Source: Desulfovibrio sp. OttesenSCG-928-A18 (GTDB lineage Bacteria > Desulfobacterota > Desulfovibrionia > Desulfovibrionales > Desulfovibrionaceae). Taken from it: DNA of 40,160 nucleotides. The stretch is from contig JAJDJN010000003.1 in assembly GCA_030267245.1 (NCBI GenBank), positions 1 to 40,160 of the forward strand, read 5' to 3'. The notes under the pieces are model-generated. The model ran no database searches and had not been told where the DNA came from. It worked only from the letters and a program-made list of their open reading frames with translations. The position numbers and the translations under genes are program-made. Below are positions 24,632 to 31,666 of the stretch, one piece after another (position 1 is the first letter of the stretch; every line of letters starts with the position of its first letter).

Positions 24632-25804
24632 TTACTTTTCCAACGGTATGGTCAGTTCCATGGATTTTTGCTGCGGCCCCTGATGCGGAGCGTCCCTATC
24701 GTCCAAATTTTTTTCTTTCAGCCATGCTTCCAACTGATCCGCCACCTGTAGGTTGTTCAGGTCGGCGAACGGGATATGCGTGTTGCCCTTCATGCCGAGG
24801 TCAGGAAGGAAGATCACCTGGGCATCGCCGCCGTGACGGTTCACCGCTTCCACGAATTGACGGGCTCTGAGACTGGATGAGCGCCAGACTTCCGAATTGA
24901 AGACATCGCTGGGAGCTGTGGCGATGTTATCGCCGAAAACAATCAGAATGGGCATCCGGGTCAGTTTTTTAAACTCTTTCAAGGGAATCCTGGGCGGGTC
25001 CATGGTTTCCACATGAAGTTCGCCCCGTGGAATGTCTTCAAAATTTTCTCCTTCAGGAAAAACATAGTGTCCGGGCTCATAAGCAACGATCCCTTTCACG
25101 AGTTCCGGCTGAACCATGGCGGTAGCCCAACCATACTTGCCGCTGTTGGAGTGGGTGACAAGCACCGCAGGTCCGGTCTTCCGGAACAGTTCTCCCACGG
25201 TCTGCCCCATGGCGCGGACGTATTCCGGCGTTCTGGGCTCTTCACCGGTATCCGGCGTCTGCTGGCGGAAAAACTGGTCAATGGTGTACCCGTCCATGGG
25301 CATCTGGACGTTGGGGAAAACGGTCGGACCTTTGGGCGGAATCCAAAGGCCGAAGCGAAAGGCGTCCCATGCCTGACTTTCCAGCATGGTTGTGGGGGAA
25401 GTATTTATAGCGGGCGGGGCTTGGGTGCGCCCAGCCCGGCCACGCCTGGGCTGATCGATAATATATACCGGCCAGTCACGCCGGGTGAGGATGGCTTGGT
25501 ATCCCTCGCGCCCGTCTGGAGTGGATTCATATGTTTTGCCGGACTGGCCGATGCCGTGCCACATCACCAGCGGATAATTCCGTGAATTTTGCGGAATGTA
25601 GTATTGGGCGTAGCCGTGATCGCCGTGGAAGGTCACGCCATTGTCGGCCTTGGTGACATTTCCACCGAAAAAGAGACTCCCCATGGTTTTTAGGATTATG
25701 GGCTTTTGCTCAGCCTGCTGTGCGGCAAAGGCGACAGCCGCCCCCGTAAACACCATCCATAGCGCCAGGGGGAAACTCCAGGTCAAAAGCATTTTTCTCT
25801 TCAT
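24632..25804 (-). CDS. Exported alpha/beta hydrolase (esterase-like)
   Basis: This 390-aa protein has a signal peptide (cleaved near AVAFA). The core shows YPLVMWHGIGQSGKTYESTP, YIIDQPRRGRAGRT, the nucleophile elbow VTHSNSGKYG and a late His in KGNTHIPFADL. It is the paralogue of the product of 9589-10665. It is the first gene of the leftward transcript, opposite the DUF362-like gene, with a 294-bp divergent regulatory region between them. RBS GGAG lies 6 bp before the ATG. Confidence 0.86.
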   Translation of the reverse strand: MKRKMLLTWSFPLALWMVFTGAAVAFAAQQAEQKPIILKTMGSLFFGGNVTKADNGVTFHGDHGYAQYYIPQNSRNYPLVMWHGIGQSGKTYESTPDGREGYQAILTRRDWPVYIIDQPRRGRAGRTQAPPAINTSPTTMLESQAWDAFRFGLWIPPKGPTVFPNVQMPMDGYTIDQFFRQQTPDTGEEPRTPEYVRAMGQTVGELFRKTGPAVLVTHSNSGKYGWATAMVQPELVKGIVAYEPGHYVFPEGENFEDIPRGELHVETMDPPRIPLKEFKKLTRMPILIVFGDNIATAPSDVFNSEVWRSSSLRARQFVEAVNRHGGDAQVIFLPDLGMKGNTHIPFADLNNLQVADQLEAWLKEKNLDDRDAPHQGPQQKSMELTIPLEK

Positions 25805-25884
25805 GACACATCTCCAGGTTTGTTCATCTTGCGTGTTTTATAGCGGTCTAATCGTGCCGGGAGAAAGCCACATTCCTCTATTCT

Positions 25885-25972
25885 TCCTGCCTGATTCTCT
25901 ACGGATGGGGATTTTGCATATTGTGGCCTTCGCACAGGCCGTTTTGCGGAATGCCAGGAGAATCAGGCAGGA
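25885..25972. promoter_or_regulatory. Perfect 15-bp inverted repeat in the divergent promoter region
   Basis: TCCTGCCTGATTCTC (25885-25899) recurs as its exact reverse complement at 25958-25972, leaving a 58-bp centre that contains a small GGCC/GGCC hairpin (25925-25940). It sits between the start of the leftward hydrolase gene (25804) and the rightward DUF362-like gene (26099). It therefore probably holds two operator half-sites controlling both directions. AraC-type regulators lie downstream at 27091 and 27879. Which protein binds is inferred. Confidence 0.6.
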
Positions 25973-26098
25973 TTTAGAGAGAATCGTATCTTTATGCGGC
26001 TACGCCTTGCCGTTACACAATATGACAAGAAGCAGGAGTCGCGTCCGACCGGAAAAAATCCCAGGCGGCACGGAAAAGCTCATAGTATGGAGGTGGGT

Positions 26099-27079
26099 AT
26101 GACCATTTCACGGCGGAAATTTTTGCAAGGAAGCGCTCTGACGTTAGGCGCTGTGGCTTTGGCGAATACAGCGGGGAGCCTTGAAACCGCTTTCGGCGCT
26201 TCTCAGGGCGATGCTGGAAGGAAGGCAAAGGTGTATTTTACAAAAGATCTTAGCGTGGAAGGTTTGCGCAAGGTCTATACACAGGTACGCCAGAACATGA
26301 CCGGAAAAATAGCCGTAAAACTGCATACAGGAGAGCCGAACGGGCCGTACATTATTCCACAGGCGTGGGTTAAAGCGTTCATGCCGGAAGTGCCGGGTGG
26401 CACTATCGTTGAGTGTAATGTGCTGTATTCAAGTCCGAGGCAAACCACCGAAGGGCACAGGAAAACCTTGGAAACAAATGGCTGGACCTTCAGCCCCGTG
26501 GATATCATGGACGCGGACGGCGACGTGAACCTGCCTGTTGTCGGCGGTAAATGGTTCAATGAAGTGGCGTTCGGCAAGAATATCCTGAACTACGACTCCA
26601 TGCTGGTGCTCACGCATTTCAAAGGGCATACCATGGGCGGCTTCGGCGGTTCGCTGAAAAATATTGCCATCGGTTGCGCTTCCGGGCGAAGGGGAAAAGA
26701 GCAACTTCACCGCGAAGGTTCGCAGGTATGGTCAGGCGGGCCTAATTTTATGGAACGTATGGTCGAGGGCGGCAAGGCCGTTACCGATCATTTCGGCCCG
26801 CGCATCGCCTATATCAACGTGCTCAGAAGCATGTCCGTAGACTGCGATTGCGTCGGAACAAGCGCCGCGCCACCCACCGCTCCCGACATTGGCATCCTGG
26901 CTTCCACCGACATTCTTGCCATTGATCAGGCCTCTGTGGATATGGTCTATGCGCTGCCGGACGCGCAAAAGCGCGATATGGTGGAGCGGATCGAAAGCCG
27001 TAGCGGCCTGCGTCAGTTGACCTACATGAAGGAACTCGCCATGGGCGCCAATGCGTATGAAATAGTGCCTGTATCATAG
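26099..27079 (+). CDS. Tat-exported DUF362-domain-like protein
   Basis: This 326-aa protein begins MTISRRKFLQGSALTLGAVA, a textbook Tat signal. The body resembles DUF362 proteins: KIAVKLHTGEPNGPYIIP, LNYDSMLVLTHFKGHTMGGF, then GSLKNIAIGCASGRRGK and DIGILASTDILAIDQASVDM. Several DUF362 proteins bind iron-sulfur clusters through an added ferredoxin segment; here only a DCDC pair is seen. Function is unknown, but Tat export fits a cofactor-loaded periplasmic protein. The start at 26099 has GGAGG 5 bp upstream; an upstream extension to 25994 is not supported. It is divergent from the main cluster. Confidence 0.83.
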   Translation: MTISRRKFLQGSALTLGAVALANTAGSLETAFGASQGDAGRKAKVYFTKDLSVEGLRKVYTQVRQNMTGKIAVKLHTGEPNGPYIIPQAWVKAFMPEVPGGTIVECNVLYSSPRQTTEGHRKTLETNGWTFSPVDIMDADGDVNLPVVGGKWFNEVAFGKNILNYDSMLVLTHFKGHTMGGFGGSLKNIAIGCASGRRGKEQLHREGSQVWSGGPNFMERMVEGGKAVTDHFGPRIAYINVLRSMSVDCDCVGTSAAPPTAPDIGILASTDILAIDQASVDMVYALPDAQKRDMVERIESRSGLRQLTYMKELAMGANAYEIVPVS

Positions 27080-27090
27080 AAACCGAAGGC

Positions 27091-27684
27091 GTGGAGCAGA
27101 CAGCCATGTTGCGCGGGTATATCGCACAAAGTCGCGCAATGCTGCGGGACACTCTGTTGGAGCTTTTGCCGAACGAGGGGAGCTATCCAACCCGCATACC
27201 AGGGTTCGCGCTCCACAGATTCGATCATGCCGCTCCCCCCAGGCCCATGACCTATACTCCCATGCTGGTAGTGGTTGTGCAGGGCAAAAAATGGGTAAAA
27301 ATCGGGACGGAGGAGTTCATTTACGGGGACCACACCTGTTTCGTGGCCGGGGTCAATGCGCCGGTGTTTTGCTGCGTGCAAGAAGCCTCCCCGGAGAAAC
27401 CGTACCTCGCTCTGACAATAGATCTGGACAGCTTTTTATTTTCCAAATTTCTGATGCTGGAACGATCCTGTCCGGTGTTTGGCCCGAAGTCTGGCCCGGT
27501 GTTTGGCCCGGAGTCCGGCAGACGCTTCCTGTCGGGCGCTCAAGTTAAAGAGATCAGCGACGAATTACTGGATGCCTGCTTGCGGTTGTTACGACTCCAG
27601 GCCAAGCCCGCACAGATTCCTTTTCTTGCTCCGCTGTTCCGCCAGGAGATACATTACCGGCTGCTGCTTGGCGGGGCAGTCTAA
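27091..27684 (+). CDS. AraC N-terminal domain protein lacking the DNA-binding domain
   Basis: The 192- to 197-residue product matches the ligand-binding N-terminal domain of the AraC_N group, and residue for residue resembles the first 190 residues of the neighbour at 27879-28817 (VVVQGKKWVKIGTEEFIYGD, CFVAGVNAPVF, QEIHYRLL). It stops just after the N-domain, and no helix-turn-helix can be found in any frame before 27840. An 8-residue tandem duplication (PVFGPKSG, PVFGPESG) is present at 27472-27519. It may be a decayed regulator or a ligand-binding or dominant-negative partner. The start is GTG 27091 or ATG 27106. It is 11 bp after the DUF362-like gene. Confidence 0.75.
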   Translation: MEQTAMLRGYIAQSRAMLRDTLLELLPNEGSYPTRIPGFALHRFDHAAPPRPMTYTPMLVVVVQGKKWVKIGTEEFIYGDHTCFVAGVNAPVFCCVQEASPEKPYLALTIDLDSFLFSKFLMLERSCPVFGPKSGPVFGPESGRRFLSGAQVKEISDELLDACLRLLRLQAKPAQIPFLAPLFRQEIHYRLLLGGAV

Positions 27685-27707
27685 TCCTGTGTATGGCAAG
27701 TAAAACA

Positions 27708-27736
27708 AGGCATCAAAAAATGTGTTTTTGATGCCT
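27708..27736 (+). terminator. Hairpin after the truncated AraC gene
   Basis: A perfect 12-bp stem (AGGCATCAAAAA at 27708-27719 with 27725-27736) closes a 5-nt loop. The right arm begins with a T run (27725-27729), but no T run follows the stem. It lies 24 bp after the stop of the truncated AraC gene. Confidence 0.55.
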
Positions 27737-27878
27737 GATATGGCTATGTGCCAGGCAATACTGCCAAGTTTTTAAATTTTGTATTCCTGCCTTATCCTCC
27801 ACCAGGTAGAGATTTATCGCTTCTTATGGTAGCGTGACTGCTCCGTAGCCTGAGATGGTTGTAAGCCGGGAGTTACCT

Positions 27879-28817
27879 ATGGCAGAAAATTATCGCGTCG
27901 ATTTTGAGAAAAGCCGTGCGGCGCTCAAGGAAGTTTTGCTCCAGCGTCTGCCGGAAACCGGCGATTACCCCACATCCGTCAATGGCCTTGTGCTACACCG
28001 GTATGATAGCGGAGACGCGCCGAAGCCGCGTTTCTACGACCCGGTGATTATTGTGGTTGTGCAGGGGAAAAAGCGGGTTCGCATCGGTGCGGAAGATATT
28101 CCTTACGGCGAGCACAGCTGTTTTGTCGCCGGGGTAAACATGCCGGTGTCAAGCTGCGTTCTGGAGGCGAGTGAAGATGTGCCGTACCTTTCCATGTCGT
28201 TGAATCTGGATAAAGGTATCATCGCCAACCTGGCGGCGAAAGTTCCGCCTTCCACGGAATACGGCGCTCATCTTTCAACCGGTGCGACCGTGCAGGAAGT
28301 TGGCCCGGAATTGCTCGACGCCTTTTTACGTTTATTGGAATTGGCAGACAAATCTGAGCAAGCGCCAATATTGAGCGATCTGGTGTATCAGGAAATTCAT
28401 TACAGGCTGCTGACAAGCCCGTTCGGCAACCAGTTGCGGACGCTCAACACGCTTGGCTCACAGGGCAACCAAATTGCTCAGGCGATCACCTGGTTGCAGG
28501 AAAATTACGACAAACCCCTGCATGTGGAAGAGCTCGCCGCCCGCCTGAATATGGCCCCATCGACATTCCACAAGCATTTCAAAGAAATTACAACCATAAG
28601 CCCGCTTCAGTTCCAGAAACGACTTCGGCTGACAGAAGCGCAACGCCTGATGCTGTCTGCCGATTATGACGTCACGCAGGCAGCCTTTGCCGTTGGGTAT
28701 GAAAGCTCAACGCAGTTCAACCGTGAATACAAACGGCTGTTCGGCGAATCGCCACGCAAGGATGTCATGAAAATGAAAGGCATCACGGGCGACCAACAAA
28801 GCGTGGCGATGGCATAA
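27879..28817 (+). CDS. AraC-family transcriptional regulator (AraC_N type)
   Basis: This regulator of about 312 aa has an N-terminal AraC_N cupin-like domain (VVVQGKKRVRIGAEDIPYGE, CFVAGVNMPVS, YQEIHYRLLTSPFG). The two C-terminal helix-turn-helix motifs are LHVEELAARLNMAPSTFHKH and VTQAAFAVGYESSTQFNREY followed by KRLFGESPRKD. I start at the ATG 27879, 6 bp after GGGAG. AraC_N regulators commonly control neighbouring oxidoreductase genes in response to small molecules, so this is the likely regulator of the divergent island promoter at 25885-25972 (inference). It is the last gene of the rightward cargo transcript. Confidence 0.92.
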   Translation: MAENYRVDFEKSRAALKEVLLQRLPETGDYPTSVNGLVLHRYDSGDAPKPRFYDPVIIVVVQGKKRVRIGAEDIPYGEHSCFVAGVNMPVSSCVLEASEDVPYLSMSLNLDKGIIANLAAKVPPSTEYGAHLSTGATVQEVGPELLDAFLRLLELADKSEQAPILSDLVYQEIHYRLLTSPFGNQLRTLNTLGSQGNQIAQAITWLQENYDKPLHVEELAARLNMAPSTFHKHFKEITTISPLQFQKRLRLTEAQRLMLSADYDVTQAAFAVGYESSTQFNREYKRLFGESPRKDVMKMKGITGDQQSVAMA

Positions 28818-28821
28818 AATG

Positions 28822-28856
28822 AGGCGCGGCCATGTGACCGCGCCTTCTCTATTTTT
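28822..28856 (+). terminator. Intrinsic terminator after the AraC regulator
   Basis: An 8-bp GC stem, AGGCGCGG (28822-28829) with CCGCGCCT (28838-28845), closes an 8-nt loop and is followed by CTCTATTTTT. It lies immediately after the regulator stop and ends the rightward cargo transcript against the convergent topoisomerase gene. Confidence 0.85.
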
Positions 28857-28857
28857 A

Positions 28858-30654
28858 TCATTTTTTCCCAGTACACTCCGGCCAGCCGGTGCAGCCCCAA
28901 AAATCATAGCCGCCCTTGCCGTCCTTGCCGGGCTTTTTCACCCGGCGCACCATAGGCTTTCCGCACTTTTCGCAGATTTTCCCCGTGGCCTTGGCAAAGG
29001 CCTGGAGTTCCTGCTCCAACCGGGCATGGGCTTCACTGATCACGGTGCAGTAATCTGCCTTGCCTGCGGCGATGTCATCCAGCGCCTGTTCCATCGTCCG
29101 GGTGAATTCGTATTCCACAAAACTGAAATTGCCGCGCAGCCCATCCACCACCATGACACCCAGCGGCGTGGGAACCAGAAAGCGCTTTTCCGTTTTGACG
29201 TAGCCCCGGTTCATGATGGTATCCAAGATGGCCGCGTAGGTGGACGGACGGCCAATGCCGCGTTTTTCCAGTTCGCGGATAAGACTGGCTTCTGTGAACC
29301 GAGCGGCGGGTTTCGTCTTTTTCGTCAGCACCGTGCCGGACAGGGCTGTGGGGCTGGTGCCCGGCTTCATGGCCGGAGCCGGGTTTTCCGGCTCCACAGA
29401 GTTGCCGGAATCTTCAATCGCCGCATCTTCCGCTGTCAGAACTTTCCAGCCCTGCGAAAGCAGCGTCCGGCCCTTGGCTTCAAAAAGCGCCTGTTTGCCG
29501 TCCATGTTGGCGGCGAGCTGTAGCACCCGCACCGCGTACACGGCATCTTCCAATTGGCTGGCCAGGGAGCGCAGCCGGATCAGCCGGTACAGGGCTTTTT
29601 CATCGGCGGTTTCCCCGGCGTCCTCTACCTCTATATGGGTGGGCCGAATGGCTTCATGCGCTTCCTGTGCCCCTTCCTTCGACTTCCAGGAGCGCGGGGT
29701 TTCCACCAGCGGCCAGTTCTGACCTTCACAAAAGGCGCGGATCGCATCCACTGCCTCTTGCGAGAGATTGGGGGAATCCGTACGCATATAGGTGATATGC
29801 CCGCTCTCATAGAGTTTTTGCGCCAGTTGCATGGTCTGTTTGGGCGTGAATTTCAGAGCGTTGGAGGCTGCCTGTTGCAAGCTGGATGTGGTGAAGGGAG
29901 CCGGAGGCGCGGAGCGGCTTTCCGTTTCCTTGCAATCAATGACTTCCAGGGAGCGGAGCGCCGCCGCCTTTTCGGCCAGGGTTTTATCAAGCAAGTATTC
30001 CTGGCCGTCTTCAAGCCAGGGCTTAACCTGCCAGGCGGCTTTCCAACCGTCCGTGATGTTGTCCACATTTTCAAAGGTCAGTTCCGCACCGTAGTGGGTT
30101 GTGCTGCGAAAATCCTGTATTTCCCGTTCGCGCTCCACAACCAAACGCACAGCCGGGCTCTGCACCCGGCCAGCGGAGAGTTTTTCACCGGCAACATTGG
30201 AGAGCGGCCCACTGACCATATAGCCGCAGAAGCGATCCAGCACCCTCCGACCTTCCTGCGCGGCAACCAGGGCCATGTCGATGGAACGCGGCGCATCGAG
30301 CGCAGCCTTGATGGCTTTTTCAGTAATTTCCGCATAGGTAACGCGCTTGGCGTCCTTGAGCTTCAGGGCATCTTGCAGGTGCCAGGCGATTGCCTCACCC
30401 TCACGATCCGGGTCTGTAGCGAGGTAGACGGCTTCGGCATTTTTGACGAGCCCGGCCAGGCGGGAGAGCACATCTTTTCCCCTATCCGTGGGAATGTATT
30501 GCGGTTTGAAATCCGGCGCGGCCACGCCCATTTCCTTGACGGGCAAATCGCGCACATGGCCGACCGAGGCGGCAATCTTCCAGTCGGAGCCCAGGAACTC
30601 CTGCACTTTTTTCACTTTGCCGGGGGATTCGAGAATAAGCAGTTTCGCGCACAT
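28858..30654 (-). CDS. Type IA DNA topoisomerase, element-encoded
   Basis: This 598-aa enzyme has an N-terminal Toprim domain (LLILESPGKVKK with the catalytic Glu, then TDPDREGEAIAWH). The four-lobed core carries the strand-breaking tyrosine Y289 in HITYMRTDSPNLS, and VQSPAVRLVVERERE and GIGRPSTYA are conserved blocks. One C-terminal zinc ribbon follows (CEKCGKP, then CTGWPEC). It relaxes negative supercoils. It is shorter than chromosomal TopA (one zinc finger only), as expected for plasmid or ICE topoisomerases such as RP4 TraE. It is the last gene of the - strand transfer block, behind the two methylase-like genes. RBS AAGGAAAAG precedes the ATG. Confidence 0.93.
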   Translation of the reverse strand: MCAKLLILESPGKVKKVQEFLGSDWKIAASVGHVRDLPVKEMGVAAPDFKPQYIPTDRGKDVLSRLAGLVKNAEAVYLATDPDREGEAIAWHLQDALKLKDAKRVTYAEITEKAIKAALDAPRSIDMALVAAQEGRRVLDRFCGYMVSGPLSNVAGEKLSAGRVQSPAVRLVVEREREIQDFRSTTHYGAELTFENVDNITDGWKAAWQVKPWLEDGQEYLLDKTLAEKAAALRSLEVIDCKETESRSAPPAPFTTSSLQQAASNALKFTPKQTMQLAQKLYESGHITYMRTDSPNLSQEAVDAIRAFCEGQNWPLVETPRSWKSKEGAQEAHEAIRPTHIEVEDAGETADEKALYRLIRLRSLASQLEDAVYAVRVLQLAANMDGKQALFEAKGRTLLSQGWKVLTAEDAAIEDSGNSVEPENPAPAMKPGTSPTALSGTVLTKKTKPAARFTEASLIRELEKRGIGRPSTYAAILDTIMNRGYVKTEKRFLVPTPLGVMVVDGLRGNFSFVEYEFTRTMEQALDDIAAGKADYCTVISEAHARLEQELQAFAKATGKICEKCGKPMVRRVKKPGKDGKGGYDFWGCTGWPECTGKK

Positions 30655-30670
30655 GACTTTTCCTTAAAAA

Positions 30671-30710
30671 GGCCGTCATGCGGCGCTGGGTTGGGGCGCG
30701 AGGCCCGCAG
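30671..30710 (-). repeat. 40-bp intergenic direct repeat, copy 1
   Basis: The 40 bp between the topoisomerase start and the methylase-like gene recur at 31190-31229 with two differences. On the - strand the repeat contains GGGCCTCGCGCCC, a small hairpin, and lies 16 bp before the topoisomerase start. It marks the tandem duplication of the methylase-like gene together with its 3' spacer. A leader or attenuator role is possible. Confidence 0.8.
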
Positions 30711-30732
30711 AAGGAACCGGAAGAGGAAAATT

Positions 30733-31170
30733 TTATCCGAATACAACAATGGCGCTGGGGAACGGCGCGGCATGTTCCGCACCTTCAAAGCGAACCCTCC
30801 CGCGCAGGAAATGAATATCACCATAGGGAATGACAAGGTCATGCCACCATGTGGTATCAGTCCGGGCCGGAAGAAGGCATACTACGCGCTCCGCATGGCC
30901 TTTATGCACTTCCCCCACTGCCTTGGCGATCCAGCGGCCTATTTCCCGGCCATACGGTGGGTTCATCCAGCAGGTGCCATCCCATTTTTGCCAAAGGCCA
31001 TTGATGGCGGGCGTGAAGAAGGAGCTGCACTTGGAGTTTTCCGATGTGGCACAAACATCCAGAGTAAAGGGGCCATGTGAAATATCCCAGGCGCGGAACA
31101 GTTCCCAAGGCGTTGCCCAATCCATTTTTTTGCTGGAGAAATGCACATTACCAAACGACTTTTCCGACAT
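30733..31170 (-). CDS. DNA N-6-adenine methyltransferase-like protein (phage Dam type)
   Basis: This 145-aa protein has the compact phage-type Dam fold. The N-terminal WATPWELFRAWD binds the substrate region, FTLDVCATSENSKC is the SAM-binding strand, and CWMNPPYGREIGRW holds the catalytic NPPY (N70-Y73). RVVCLLPARTDTTWWHD and IHFLRGRVRFEGAE follow. It probably methylates adenine in element DNA, for example to escape restriction. It is paralogous to the next gene upstream (31247-31666), which has lost the NPPY motif. The spacing between them carries the 40-bp repeat. Confidence 0.87.
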   Translation of the reverse strand: MSEKSFGNVHFSSKKMDWATPWELFRAWDISHGPFTLDVCATSENSKCSSFFTPAINGLWQKWDGTCWMNPPYGREIGRWIAKAVGEVHKGHAERVVCLLPARTDTTWWHDLVIPYGDIHFLRGRVRFEGAEHAAPFPSAIVVFG

Positions 31171-31189
31171 GACGATTCCTTATTGTGGA

Positions 31190-31229
31190 GGCCGTCATGC
31201 GGCGCTGGGCTGGGGCACGAGGCCCGCAG
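31190..31229 (-). repeat. 40-bp intergenic direct repeat, copy 2
   Basis: This is the second copy of the repeat at 30671-30710, with 38 of 40 positions the same. It lies between the two methylase-like genes, 20 bp before the start of the one at 30733-31170. Its presence in both spacers shows that a unit of about 520 bp (gene plus spacer) was duplicated. Confidence 0.8.
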
Positions 31230-31246
31230 AGGTGTTGAGGGGACAG

Positions 31247-31666
31247 TCAGTCGAAGATAACAATGGCACTGGGGAGAGGCGTCACATACTCTATCCCTTC
31301 AAGCATCACCAAGCCACGCAGGAAGTGTATTTCCCCATAAGGAATTACGAGATCATGCCACCATGCCGTATCAATTCGTGCAGGGAGAAGGCTTACAACA
31401 CGATCTGCACGCCCATCGTGCAACTCGCCCATCGCTTTGGCGATCCAGGGGCCAATGCTGGCATCATACATTGGATTCAGCCAGCAAGTGCCAAACCACG
31501 GCTCTGCAAGGCTTTCAGCCCAGGTAATGTAGTTTTCGCACTTGGCACTCTCCGGTGTGGCACATACATCCATATCGAAATTTCCATGTGTCATATCCCA
31601 AGCGCGGAACACTTCCCACGGAGTAGTCCAAGCTACGGATTCGCTTGACAGTCTTACATCTTTCAT
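31247..31666 (-). CDS. Divergent Dam-like paralogue with altered catalytic motif
   Basis: This 139-aa protein aligns end to end with the product of 30733-31170 (WTTPWEVFRAWDMTHGNFD, DVCATPESAKC, SLLPARIDTAWWHDLVIPYG). The catalytic NPPY has become NPMY (N64, P65, M66, Y67), and the flanking residues are also changed (DASIGPW for GREIGRW). In the gamma class of N6-adenine methylases the second Pro of (D/N)PPY supports catalysis, so this copy is probably inactive or altered in specificity. The frame is intact and overlaps the preceding zincin gene as ATGA, so it is still under selection for expression. It could act as a DNA-binding partner or regulator. Confidence 0.83.
   Translation of the reverse strand: MKDVRLSSESVAWTTPWEVFRAWDMTHGNFDMDVCATPESAKCENYITWAESLAEPWFGTCWLNPMYDASIGPWIAKAMGELHDGRADRVVSLLPARIDTAWWHDLVIPYGEIHFLRGLVMLEGIEYVTPLPSAIVIFD

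Noticed and set aside
29554-31080. 508-codon + strand frame opposite the topoisomerase
   Set aside because: It crosses two real genes and the 40-bp repeat, and its sequence is an antisense shadow without domain pattern.
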